From contig CM066919.1 of the NCBI GenBank assembly GCA_033964015.1, positions 29,789,459-29,853,458 on the forward strand: DNA of 64,000 bases. Direction: 5' to 3'. The DNA is from Scolanthus callimorphus. Its lineage: Eukaryota; Cnidaria; Anthozoa; Actiniaria; Edwardsiidae. The translations under genes and the position numbers were made by a program. Below, one piece after another: positions 45,201-57,600 of the stretch. Position 1 is the stretch's first letter; every line of letters begins with the position of its first letter. The notes beneath the pieces are model-generated. The model did no database searches, was not told where the DNA came from, and saw only the letters and a list, made by a program, of their open reading frames with translations.

Positions 45201-46989
45201 GTGTGGCCAGCTTAAGGCAAAGTTACGTGGGTTGAGGGAAGAACTTTCTCGACAAAAGGAACAGAACTCCGAGCTTTTGTCCCGCAGTCAGAAAATGACA
45301 ATGGAGGAGATGGAAGAGGTGCATAAACTAAATCGCTCCTTAGGAGAAGCGGAAATCGATAAAGGAAAACTTTTAGGGGAAGTAGAGAGTACAAAGCAGG
45401 AGGTCAAAAGGGCTCAGGACAAATACAATAAGATTAAAGAAAAATACAACACAGCGAAACAAAAATGGATGGACGATCATGAAAAACTCGAAGGCATGCT
45501 GACGAGTCCTCGTAAAGACATGGGCTTGCAGACGGCTATTATTGATCAGAAAGACATAGATGACGTGAATCAGCGCTTGTCGTTAGCCGTTAGGGAGAAT
45601 GCCAAACTTGAAATTGAATTAAAAGACTCGAAGGACGAGGCGCAGCGAAAGAGGAACGACATGCTTGCGCTTAGAAGAGCAAATGATGTCTTGATCAAGC
45701 AAAACCAAACTTTGTACTTAGAGACAGAGAATCTGAAGATGAAAATAGGCGAGCTTTCTGCAAAGTCTAACGAGCTCCGTGAAGTTTCTCTGCACCTTAC
45801 AAAAGAAAATGAAAGGTTTGGCCTCGAGAACAAGGATCTAAAGGATCAACTGAATACGACTCGACAGGATCTCCACAGAATTGAGGGAGAACGATCCTCT
45901 GTTGACGCCTTGAACCAGAGTTCAAGATCCGAACTTGAAGAACTCACAAACATTTATAACAAACACAAAGATGAAAACGAACGACTCAAGGAACAGAACG
46001 ATTTCTTATTGACGCAAGGAAAAAGATTACAATCTAGGGCGGATGAACTAGAAAGTCAGGTGAAAGAGTTAAAGACAAATGTGTTTTTAAAAGACCTTAG
46101 TTTTCAGCAAAGTAAAGAAACCCCTATAAGGGAAAGTATTGTAAAATCGAACTCCGAAATCGCGCTCCAAGAATCAGCTCCGCAAATTGATCTACAGAGG
46201 TTTGCCGAGGAGAATAAGGTCATGCAGCAAAATCTTGAGCGCATGCAGGGACTACTTAGCAGCAAAGAGGTAGAGCTACAGAAATCGCAGTCGGAGAAGT
46301 TGGCTCTTATAGATGGCTTTACACGCGAGAAAAGTGAGCTAACGTCACAACTTCAGACGCTTAAGAGCCCCAGCAGTTCACCAAATGGCGAGAAGGGATA
46401 TGTGGGAATCAAAAGCTATCAGGTAACGTATTTCCCCGTTTCTTGGTCATTCTGTAGTAAGTGAGCTTAAAATGTTTGGTTATCAGCTGGTGAATGGCAA
46501 TTTTATCCTGTGGCAACAGAAATTATCCATTTCAGGGTCTGAAGTTTCCCATACCGACGCAGTTTATTTAGAAAGACAAACGCCAGTAAAAGTTGTGGAA
46601 ACATTGACATGTCCAGGTGATTCTTGCCTGAGAGCTTTGTTTGCATTATTTGGCTCCATCATCATTTTTTCCTCAGCAGTTGCCTAAAGTATAATCATGT
46701 TATGTATGGAGGTTACGCCACAGAAACCTGATTTGTAGCTTGCAATCCAAGCATGACAAATATGTTTATAATCCATCCTCTTGTTCTATTACAGGTCATC
46801 GAGTGGGACAGACAGGCCCCAGCAACAGATCCTCCAAGTCACGTGACTACAGCGCCTGTGCCACGTGACCCACTAGAGGGCCTCCAGGTTGCCAAGGCGA
46901 AGGAGCTGGACTTTGATTCCAGCTCATATCTAGGATCGGCGTACTGGGAAGCGATGAGTTTCTTAAACAATACGTCTTCCGAGCCTTGA
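39083..46989 (+). CDS. Giant coiled-coil protein with N-terminal SxIP motifs
   Basis: Four coding exons, all phase 0: 39083-39289, 40197-40406, 41554-46422 (a single 4.9-kb exon) and 46795-46989; about 1826 residues. The start is set by ATG at 39083 with an in-frame stop upstream at 39044. Residues 1-69 are basic and Ser/Pro-rich and hold three SxIP motifs (SGIP 8-11, SSIP 17-20, SGIP 44-47), the signature for binding EB1-type microtubule plus-end proteins. Residues from about 90 to 1750 are almost unbroken Glu/Lys/Leu/Gln-rich heptad sequence with few prolines, so a long rod, presumably a dimer. The C-terminus (last exon) is non-coiled and ends SYLGSAYWEAMSFLNN. I do not recognise an orthologue; the layout suggests a microtubule-associated or golgin/centrosomal tether. 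No catalytic domain is seen. Confidence 0.85.
39916..40124. mobile_element. Long-arm hairpin MITE (GCCTGCGTAGCTGGCGG termini)
   Basis: Arms of about 85 bp: GCCTGCGTAGCTGGCGGTTT at 39916 against its reverse complement ending at 40124, with TTCGGTAGAAATGTTCGGTA mirrored as TACCGAACATTTCTACC. Short loop. Located in intron 1 of the coiled-coil gene. Confidence 0.8.
40407..41553 (+). other. Intron 2 of the coiled-coil gene
   Basis: Non-coding; a polypyrimidine tract and CAG precede exon 3 at 41554. No repeat with defined ends was recognised. Confidence 0.55.
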
Positions 46990-47849
46990 CTCGGAGTTAG
47001 CACCAAGGAAAGCTAGCTTCAGTCAGGCGTGTTCCTGTCCACCAAGAATAGAAGCAAAAATCCAGGGGTTTTATCGCGATGTTAAACTCCCATTCGGGTT
47101 GCAGGCCTGTCCTCGCACCTTTCACGTGGACGAACCAAACGTATTTCACACAACATAATCAGTTCTGTACAATTTGGGATTTTTTATAAACTTTACTATC
47201 TTAAACTTTGGATTTTGTACATACTGTAAAGAGAATAAGTAGATGTTTGTAAACAGTCGTAAATTCTAGCGTCTCTGGCTTGTTAAAGACGTAGTTCTAC
47301 TCGAGTCGTTGGTTCAACTGAGCTGAGACAAAAGAGATTCTCATTTTCTTTAGGAAAGGGAAAATCGGAATCATTTTGCTCCTAACCATTTATACGCTAG
47401 AATACAAGAAAAGGATGTTCGGAGTGAGTTTTAATTTATTTCTAAGTCGTTATATATTATTTTTACATATTCAACCATAAAATTAATATGACTCAAATGT
47501 GAACATGAGTGGATCACAGTAGACTGAATATCAGTCGTCCCTCCGCTCTCTATGAAATAAGGCTAGGACCAGAGCAGATGGATGAATTGTCAACAATACA
47601 GTACTGTGAACTCACACATTTCCGAACGCCAAACTGCGTTTTGACTTCCATCCGTCAAAACTATTAACACAGTCGCATGGATTTTTTCAAACTTTCGTTT
47701 GCATTTCATGGTGGAAAATTTTGACTGCGTGAAATCACCCACAGAATTGAGACTCGTTTACGTGTAATTGACGGAAGCCAAACCTTGGTTTGTTAGTTGG
47801 CGTAGAGTTCGCAGAATTATGAATTATGAGAATTGCAGTAAAACGTCTC
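46990..47849. other. 3' flank of the coiled-coil gene with a MITE fragment
   Basis: Probably includes the 3' UTR. Around 47610-47840 is a diverged copy of MITE family A (TTGACGGAAGCCAAACC, then GTTGGCGTAGAGTTCGCAGA and a GCAGTAAA end; left words CGAACGCCAAACTGCG). No gene. Confidence 0.5.
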
Positions 47850-47853
47850 TTAA

Positions 47854-48366
47854 ACACGAGCTTCCGGTATAAAAGGAGCGGGCCCGCGGGCCTTTGATTG
47901 TCAGTTGTCACTCAGCTGTCGCAGAGCTAACATTCTGTGGCGCGAAATTCAACATTTGCATTCAAAACGCGACTTTTTGAAGAAATAAATATACATTCTT
48001 TGCTTTCTAGACTGTTTCCTTTTTAGTTGCTGCAGAATAATTTTTATTACAACCGGTTTGGCTAAGATAAAAGCTTTTAAAGCAAGACTAATTAGTATTC
48101 ATAAGAATCGAAATATTCTGAACCGCGAAATTCAAAATGTGAAAACGTTAGTAAACATCAAATAACCAATTATTCAGTATTCTACAAGGAGTTACCTTGC
48201 CATTTATTCAAAAAGAATGCTTTTTAAACTTGTTGGGGGCCCTATAAAAGTAATTTTGCCGGAGACTGAAAATTCTCGACTTCATTCTTTTGAGTTATGA
48301 ATTTATAATTGCCCATTCAAGCGTGAAAGTGGGCGGTCTTATCCCTTTTATACCAGAACCTCGTGT
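47854..48366. mobile_element. TTAA-flanked MITE (ACACGAG...CTCGTGT)
   Basis: TTAA at 47850-47853 and 48367-48370; termini ACACGAGCTTCCGGTATAAA and TTTATACCAGAACCTCGTGT. 513 bp, non-coding. It inserted directly beside the MITE family A fragment. Confidence 0.7.
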
Positions 48367-48399
48367 TTAACGATTTTGTGTCTGTGATCCGTTCTTTGG

Positions 48400-48630
48400 G
48401 CCTGTTTCAAACGTCAATCGTTTGCCGTCGGATCTAATTCTTACTTTCGATTTGGTTTCTCCATTTCACAACCCAAGAAAAAATTAACAAGAAATACAAA
48501 CTTTACATACCATTATTTTCTGCTATAACTCACTCCCATCTATATTTACCTTTTGCGATAGACCCTCTTAGTTGAAAAATGCAATTTCAAACAGATTCGA
48601 AACGGTAAAAGATCGACGTCTGAAACAGGC
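48400..48630. mobile_element. MITE with GCCTGTTTCAGACGTC-type termini
   Basis: GCCTGTTTCAAACGTCAATCG at 48399-48420 mirrors the sequence ending CGACGTCTGAAACAGGC at 48630, with TTTGCCGTCGG and TTCGAAACGGTAAA further in. It lies about 30 bp from the preceding TTAA element. Confidence 0.65.
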
Positions 48631-49505
48631 TTTAGAAAGATATCACCAACTGATATTCATTTTTGAGTCATGTTTGCATTTTTGTTCTCTAGCTCATTAT
48701 TACTTAAAAGTACAAAACGCCACCGATGTGGTCTTCTTAAATAAGACTTCTCATGTTATACTGCTCGGACCGCCAAAATGTTATATTAGCTACAGCACAC
48801 ATGAAACGAACGTGATATTTGGCGCTACCTATGTATCTAAGGCTTGCAACGAAAAACAACAAAAACAACGTTCCCTTTTATGTGCTGTGAAAAAAACGCC
48901 GCCGGTCAAGTCCTGAAATGAACTTAGGCAATAGAGTTTTCTCATTTGCATTAGGAACGGCTCATGATTTGACCGGCCAGGCCCAACACTGCAACAAAAG
49001 GTCTTAGCGCGACAAGGCTAGTGGAATCTCGAAACAATGCGCTGCAAATGTTGTGAGAATGACAATGGCCGAGAACAATATGCTTGATTACAGAACATAA
49101 TGTCCGCACGTGCAAAGCTACAAAATCAAATGCATTTCAACCGTTTTCTTCTGAGAGTGCGAAGTTTCACGGTCTGGTGAGAACGTAAACGCGGTGGGGG
49201 ATTGTGTTACTTTTTTTGTTTCATAAGAAAACATTTGGAACGGACCCCACTTTTTCGGTTTGAACCCCTCGGAAAAGGCCATTTTGCTATTATGCCCCCT
49301 CGGAAAAACTATTCTGTACGGTGGGTGCGGCTAAAAAATGGAATGGCCCGAAGTGAACCTGCTGTTACGGAACTTAGATGCAAGGGAACATCATAAGCGT
49401 TTGATAAATATGTGAAAAATTGGAACAGATCCGGAAACAAAAATGTACAGCACGTGGTTGCTGTCGTCGCAGCTTTTTAAAAGGTCCCTGTTATGATAAG
49501 TCTAG
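48631..49505. other. Intergenic DNA, no gene
   Basis: ORFs at 48572-48916 and 49202-49396 match no family I know, lack codon bias of the neighbouring genes, and partly overlap repeats. Confidence 0.4.
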
Positions 49506-49681
49506 CCTGCAGCGGCCCTAAAAGGGAAGGGGAGGAAGTCGGGCGAGCGAAAACCGGAAATAGCGCCGACCGCAAAGGGTTCTGGTTCTGGGTTTCTCCC
49601 TTCCCAGAACCCCTTGCAACCCGCGTTTTTTCCGGTTTTCGCTCGCCCCGACTCCCCCTTCCCTTTTAGAGCCGCTGCAGG
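49506..49681. mobile_element. GC-rich hairpin MITE (CCTGCAGCGGC termini)
   Basis: CCTGCAGCGGCCCTAAAAGG at 49506 against CCTTTTAGAGCCGCTGCAGG ending at 49681; inner arms GGGCGAGCGAAAACCGGAAA and TTCCGGTTTTCGCTCGCCCC. TATGATAAG occurs just outside both ends (near 49493 and 49683), a possible target duplication. It lies about 85 bp from the stop codon of the thioesterase gene. Confidence 0.8.
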
Positions 49682-49767
49682 CTATGATAAGCCTCACGGT
49701 CCCTATCAAGTGATAGGGATCGGTCAGCGGTGTAGCGATGGTTATGCGCACGCATTCGATTCTATGG

Positions 49768-51568
49768 TTAATCCAGTTTCGGTAGAACTTCGTGGAGCCA
49801 CGTTTTAACATCTTCCATTTCCTACAAAAGAGAAGAAAACTACGCTACAAAATTAATGTACAACACGACACTGTGCAGTTCAAAGTTTGACTCGGGAATA
49901 GATTAATGGACCTTGAGGGGACTCAAAAACAGAGTAAGTACTAAATAAGCATGCATATTTTAAGCCTTCCACTAGCTATTCGAACGAGACCTTTGCTTAT
50001 TTCATCATCTAAACGAGGTGAAACAAAGGAGAGAGGGGAGTTTCCTAACGTTTCATTTCTTATCCGTTTACATTTAGAAATTATATCAATGCATTGCCAT
50101 GGCCAACTCGTGAGTACCCAGGATTCCTATGACGTCATCAATGACGTCAAATCACAATGACATCATATGCATTGACATCGTTATAAATTAAACACCGGCT
50201 GAAAACCAGACTCGTTTTTGGAGAAGAAAATGGCGCAATAAGTTAGTGATCGCGTATGATAAAGTCGCTAGAATCTTATAGTCCACAAGTTAGCCAGCGA
50301 CTTTGATTGTGTAATATATAATTCACATTAAGGTACAGGGTCGAATCCACGTTTTTGGAAAAAGCCAGATTTGTATAGAACTGTTAGAAAATAGTTTTCG
50401 AGACTAAAATTAAACGATTTTCGTTGCAAAGGGGGGACTTCCACATCCAACGCATCCCCCTGGATGCACCACTCAGGTACTGAAATGTAAAACAACTGCT
50501 TTTTACCTGGTCACAAGATGAGTGGCCCATTCCAGCGTATCTAGTGAACTTGTTTTTACGATAACACGTTTTCAATATTTCATTTGTCATTGTTCCATAT
50601 TGGTATGGTACTAAAGGGTCCATTTCACCTAAAAAAAAAAAAAAAGAAAATCAAATTAAGTGTAACTCTATAACAGTCAGGATAAATAAAGCTAAAGCCC
50701 CCGCTCCGCTTAGAAGTCCATGTCCGAGTGCCTGTCCCAAAAACAAAGTTCTGCTTCTTCTGCCCCTGCTTACCGTGTCCCTGGAAGACGTTTATCTCCG
50801 TATTTGTTGCTGACGAAACCTTTGAGTGTACTGCTGTAGGTAGCCAAGTACTTAACCCTAAGAAGCCTGCATAGTGTTTCCCTGTTGTTAACATATTATA
50901 CAATGAAACAGCTCCGCCCTGGGAAAATCCACCTAGTGGAAAAAAGTAATAATAATAGACAGGTTAATAGCTTCATTTTAGTGACAATGTTTTAATCCTA
51001 GCGATTAGAGAAATCCATCAATTTTAGCTCTAGAGGATTGAACATATTTTGGAAATTACCTCCTACAGAAAACCCTTCAGCTACTTCAAATATCAATGCC
51101 ATATTTCACATCTCCATTTCAGACAGACGTAGAGCAAAAATGCGATCAAAAGACACCCGAAATGACTTGAAAATCTTTTCTTCTGTTTTGCCCCTCGTCT
51201 GATAAAAACTAGTCTACAAAAAGAGTTTTTTGAAAGACAAAAACAAAGGAAAAAGGCCCGGGGGATGGGGGTGTCTCCCAAGTAAGAGTGATAGGGGTGC
51301 TCATCGGGAAAACGGAAAATACACCCTAAAAAATACCAGGACATAAAAAATCCACCCCCTAAAAAAAAACTTATAAAACAAAATGACCCCTAAAGAATAC
51401 CAACAATAAACCTTATTTGTTATTGTTTATTGTTTCTCATCAAGCACATCCCTTGTTTTTAGAGCTATAAATGAATAAAAAAGGCAGAAAACGTTTTGCT
51501 TGGTTTGTGACCCTTTCACGCATTTGCGTACCCCTAAAAATACAGCGGCGTAGCCAGGAATTTCTGAA

Positions 51569-51602
<34 letters not shown>

Positions 51603-54600
51603 AGTGAAAACATGGGACGAAAATGCTCAAATTTCCTCCAGCAAATACAGTAAATGTATGGGAAAATTTCTGAGAAAGGGGGGGGGGGCGCCCCCTGTCT
51701 ACGCCCCTGAAATACCATTTATTAGTGAAAGCCACAATATTTCTCCAATACCCCCTAGAAGATACCTGAGAGTGTGAAGAAACCCCCCCAGGGAAAAAGG
51801 CCTGGAAATACAGTACTGAATGCAAAATCCTTTCAAACATTCTGCAGTGTGTATGCATTTATGACTTGTAGAATCACCAGTTCACTTACCTATAACAATT
51901 CTTTTTAAGGGATCAGGTATATTTAACTCTTTTAACATCTTAACTTCTTTCTCAACTAATGAATCAACTATAAAAGAATAAAGTAAGTTCCTTTGGTTTG
52001 TTATACCACACAAGCATTACATATTTTATTTCTAACGTGGTTTTCTCTTCAATACCAATATTTATAACTTTTTAGAATGCGTTTCAGAGGGGGCACAAAC
52101 CGACTATTTCTGCTAAGCTTTGGCTCAAACCCTGACATTTCTTTTCATTACTGACCAATCTCAACAAATGCAAATGAACTTCAAGCTTCAATGCCAATGC
52201 TGCTTAACTTATAGACAGTCCTTTAACTTATGCAGTCCTTCTTTGAAAACAAGCACTCTCAGAGGAGTGCCGAACGTTTGCCAAAGAAGGGACTGCAAGT
52301 AATCTATTGAACTTACGGTAATCTGAACTGGTTTTCATTCCTTCTGCATCTTCAGGAGGTGGCGAAAGAGGATTAAAATGTAATGATTTTATGTCAAACC
52401 TAAGGAAAAAAGCAAATGCAGTAGCATTGTTTGATTATGGAACTACAGTAAGGTGCTACACAAGAAGTACTGTTGAGTGGAACAGTGTGTGTTGCTGAAA
52501 AGTTTAAGTGTATTTTTCTTAACATTTTGTTATAGGGAGGAAGATATCTTAACATTTCTAGAGGGGAGGGTGGTCGTAATGGCACAGGGGAAAGCCCTTT
52601 TCTTAATTGTGGTTGCAGGGTGTGTGTGAACTAATTGGGGGGAAGGGGGCTTATTAGCCTCCAGCCCACTCCCCTCCACAGCTCATATTGCCCCTGCAAA
52701 AGAAGGTAAATTTGTGTTTCCCTAAATGGTTGGGGATGGAATGAAATTACACCAACAAGAATTGGCAGTAAGCAGTTCCCTTTATGAGTATAATACATGT
52801 ACTAGTAATGTCTAATAATTCAGGTGAGATACCCTTTGTAGGTCTCTGGAAACATCTTTTTTCGAAAAGAGTTCAACAATATTTACCAAGAAGGCATTTT
52901 CATTCCATGATTCACTGTGACTTCCATAAGACTCCTAAACAAAAACCAAGAACAATTAGGAGACCTGAACCTCTAGAATAGTCCAGTTTCGATTCTCTTC
53001 TCTACCCCTGAATAGGCATAGCTGCGCATAAATACAGTGGTAGCCTCAATTTGAAACCAAAAACGTTGTGAATATCAACAAGTCCAACAAGGTTTGTCTA
53101 TTGTCTCAACTCAAGCTTCATCAGTTTCTTGTCAGTAGTAACAACTTTTTCAATTTCAAATTGAGGCTCCCACTGTAATTTATGTGCCATCAGTGCCTAT
53201 TCAACGATAGAGCAGAGAATTCAAAACTGGACTATTGGAGCTGAATATGGGGATAGCCTTTCTAGGTAGGGGGACTTTTGGAACATTCTCATGAACAACA
53301 TTGGCAGTAACATTGGCAGGTCCAAGGTGGAGCCTGGGGGAAGCACCCCCTCTCACATGCATGGACTTCATTAGTGCTGTATAAAGCAAGTGTAAACTTG
53401 TCTTATCCTACACCAAATGTTTCATCTAATGGTACTCTGTGAAAAAAATTACAACCCCATTTTTATCAAGTTTCATAGAGTGGAGGGCATGTGGTTTGTT
53501 TCCCTAACTGGCACTCGTGGGAAACAATGTCATTGTCTGTTTAGATGAATTTGAAAACTTTCTTAGCCCCCAGGTGGGACTTGAACTGGCAATGTCAGAT
53601 ACTCTACCAAGTGAGCTACTGAGAACTAATGGTGAGCAGGATTAATTCCATTCTTTCATGGATACATGAATATTAAAGAGCTTGATTTTGTTTGCCTCAG
53701 TGCCAGTTAGGAAAACAATGAAAAGGTTTATCAGTTTCTTTTATTTTCAACTTAAAACATAAAGGTCTTGGAGATGAAAACATGTTTTTTAGTCATAACT
53801 GATAAAATTGAATTTAAGGTTGACATGTAAGCCTGACTAATAATTCACCTCCATGTTTCACAATGTGTGGTTCAAGAAAATATAAATTATTGATTCCACC
53901 TCCACAGAAGGGTGTTGAATTTCCAATCCCTTCTGTGTGTGTGTGTATGTGTGTGTGGGGGGGGGGGGGGGGGTGGTGCACAAAATTCACTACTTACGCA
54001 GTAGGACATACTAGTTTTACATGAGGGCTGACAATCTGTCCTAGGATATCGCTCCAGCCATGCCTGAGACGGATATAAATGAAGATGATATATTGGTCAG
54101 GACTTAAATAAAAAATTTCCCCCAGCATGGACTTGGTGTTGACCATTTTTCTTTTAAATTATCAGAGTTTCCTCGTTTCAATTTCTGCAAGAATCCCCTA
54201 TCCCCATTTTGGCATGTATTGGTTGAGGACAGAAACATATAACTTAGTGTTGAGCCATGAAGCAGACAAATGCATTTGATGGGACAACCTGCAAACAATT
54301 TGCATTCAGTTTGGGAGTCGGTCGCACAAACGTTTTTTTTTATTCACTTAACACCATATTTGTAAAACAATGCTCTGTGTTAAGCCAATCAAAATTCACA
54401 TGTGACTTGTCACTCAAAGCTGCCCTGCACAGCCTAACTATGTTTTCTTTCTCCATTTGCAAAGCTACACTGATTCATCAAACTGATTTTCATAAACCTT
54501 GCCATCTTTTTTATTAGATTTCCTACTGGAAAATCACCTCAAAATTTTGTAGGAAGAATTTGCAAGTACAACCACAGTGCATAATTTGTCAAAAGGAGAA

Positions 54601-57600
54601 GAATACTTTCAGGAATTGAGCATTATTTTGGGAAGTTGTTTTTGCCATAAAAGAAGCTGGAAAGCAAAGCTTTCACATTATCATACCACAGAAAAATATT
54701 CACTTTATGGATGATGTTTTTCCCTCAGTATCAACACAAACATACTCTAACTTACCCAGTATCACCAAGGCCATGCAAAAATATCAACTGAAAAAAAGAA
54801 CAGAATGTTAAAAAGAACGTTGTTCTTCTGTAACAATGCTTTACCGAGACATTAAACCCAAACATTCTGCTTATGCAGATAAATTGGTTGACCGTTGAAT
54901 GAATCCTCCTATTCATTGGACCAATGTGAGGCCTCAAATTATTTTATGGGATTACAACAACAACAGCAAAAATGTGGCTTTTGATATTAATTTTTCCAGG
55001 CATTGCACTGTTTTAGAGAGCCACTGTACCCTTCTTATGACAGAACTGACAAACCTCCAAGAGAAACTAAAACGGAAGCACTTTAAATCTACTCTTTAAA
55101 AAAAAAATTAAAAACCCTGGAAAGAAATCAAGGCCATGATCATTTGAGTTGGATAAAAGCAACAAGAAGAAAGGCTTTTTCAGTAAAAGTCACTTTATTA
55201 TTAGAGTGTATATTAGCCTCAATGCTAATTGTTTTCACTGATAAAACAAATTTTCAATTTAATTTTGTGGTAATGAAAGTAAAACAGGGGTAAATTTATT
55301 TATAAAAAGGCATTAAATTTAATGACTAGACTTTTGCACCAAGTGAATGTATCTAGGTCTGAAAAGAGTAGAGGGGAATAATCTAGCACAATCAGTAACA
55401 GTCTTGATAGTGTGGAAAGTACTGGTAGAATAAAAAGATACAAAATAGATAAATGGTTATATTCAGAAGTGGAGAATATCAAGATAGAAGGTATATGAAT
55501 GTATTACACATTCAGTGTGATAAAGCTGTTAAAAAAAACATATCAGTGAAGGGATATAATATCATTTTATGCTTCTGTTGATGGACTGATTTGTATTACA
55601 AACTCCACCTAAAATTATTAATCCTGCTACAGTGTGCAAGAATTTGAACTTTCTTATTTGCTCATTTTCATAGCATATCACTCACTCACAGCTAGACTTG
55701 CTATTTTGCAATATGACTCAACATCTTGTGAATAAATATGATATAAAGCTCTTTACAATATGAAATAATCTCTATATACTTTATTAAGTGTGAATATAGT
55801 AACTATTAGGAAGATAATGATGCTTGAACATGGAGTAAGGAGACAACATTGAATAAGAATGAAATAAGATAACAACATATTGAATAAGAGTGACAAGGCT
55901 TGATCTTATCATAGGCCAGTGTGGCTGTACAAAGTGGAAATTGTCTTTGAAATAAATAACCGTACATAAGTTTATAAATTTAGATGAGCCAGAGTATAAT
56001 ATGAATAATATGCTCCGCACTTGCATTATGAAGGTAAAGCCAACATTTTAAATAATCTCTCTTGACCTTACATTTTCAAGCATTATAGTCATTAAAATTG
56101 AAAGAAACAATATAAAACATCTTTATAGTTTGTGTGTATATTAACCGAAGTTGAATAATATAATGTTTCCTTCTTTCATAAAGCTCTTAACATAAACCAT
56201 TTTAAATCAATACTACATACTTGGCAATGTTTCATATGTTTCATGCCTGAAACAGACATTAGGATACAGAATTCTCTCTCCATCAATAAATCATTTCGGC
56301 TGTAGGGAATCAAGCCTTGACTTTGTCAAATAAGCCAAATATACATAATTTAGTGAGAGCTTCCTGACTTATTTCATTATAAATTGTTTTCTTGGACTGT
56401 GTGTGTTATATAAAGATTAAGTCAAACTGAAGTGCAAATAAAGTGTATTTATTCTCCAAAATTTGAGATTTGTCATCATCTGCTGGTTGTGCAAATTCTG
56501 CCTTGGATAATATTGTTATTTGAATCTGATTGTTCAGACATAACTTAACCACCAGAGTCCAAATCACTAATAGAAATTAAACCCTGGGCCACAATAGAGT
56601 GAAAATAACTACAGCAGCCGTTCTTGATTGCATGCTTGTTTACAATCTCTAGAAGGTGCACTAATAAACAATAGGCATTTAAATCCGAGGTAGTGGTTTA
56701 TCAGCTCATGGGGAATTTTAATCATGATTTTTATCTTGTGTTCAATATTTTAAGATTTACATAATGTAAACACAGAGTTCCATAGTTTTTACAATTTATG
56801 ATTTCTGGACAAAAAAATTGGGTTCATATTGTGACATCTGAAAATAACATGTTTTCATATTTTTGGGGTTTACACAACAAAAAACTGTTATGAATTATGA
56901 TCAACGAATTAACTCTAATGAAAAATATCTATAAAAAAAATCAGCCACAAAAATAATCATGAGAATGATTCCAAACATAGAAATAATAAATAATAAAAAA
57001 ATCTGTAAATAAATCTATTCATCAATCGAAATGTTAGTGCTAGGATAGAAACTACTGAAATGTGATATTCCCTCTTGGTATAATTATGCTGACATCCATC
57101 AAGGAACCATAACATGTCAAGGGCCAGCAGATTGAAACATCGAACTTCTGTATTTGAGGAAGAAACTTCAAGTTGACAGTTATTACATAAAGTTCAGTTC
57201 AGATAGCATCACATTATTAGCTTTACGGGCAAAGTATTCCGCTGCTGGGGTTATCAGTTATATTCTCTAAGTGTTGAAAATAACCATTGAAACCCTGGGT
57301 TAAAAATCAGCTGTCTTTGCACCGTTGAATCGATGAATGAACTGCGGCTTACAAAACGCTCCTTGTGATATCCGGCAGCAGTGTTTTCAATACTAAGTTT
57401 ATTTTCCTTATTTCAATGACTAAAAATAATTATTTTAATTCAACAAACATTAACTTCTGAAGTTTCTGAAAGATACCGCTCTCAAAACCCCGTAGCGAAA
57501 TGTGTTAGGCTAAGTGATAAATGAGTTTTAGCAAAGAGGAAATCCCAAGCAACATAGCCTGCATCAGTTCCTGCTACAGGAGAACAATTATCAAGGAAAT

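Noticed and set aside
41577..45833. Numerous Ser/Leu-rich minus-strand ORFs under the coiled-coil gene
   Set aside because: They are complements of Glu/Lys-rich coding sequence; antisense of GAA/GAG/AAG codons yields Ser/Phe/Leu-rich frames.
48572..48916. 114-residue ORF as a gene
   Set aside because: It starts at a non-ATG codon, overlaps the end of a MITE (48400-48630), and has no family resemblance.
51427..51858. Proline-rich minus-strand ORF
   Set aside because: The proline run is the translation of a G homopolymer within a repeat element.
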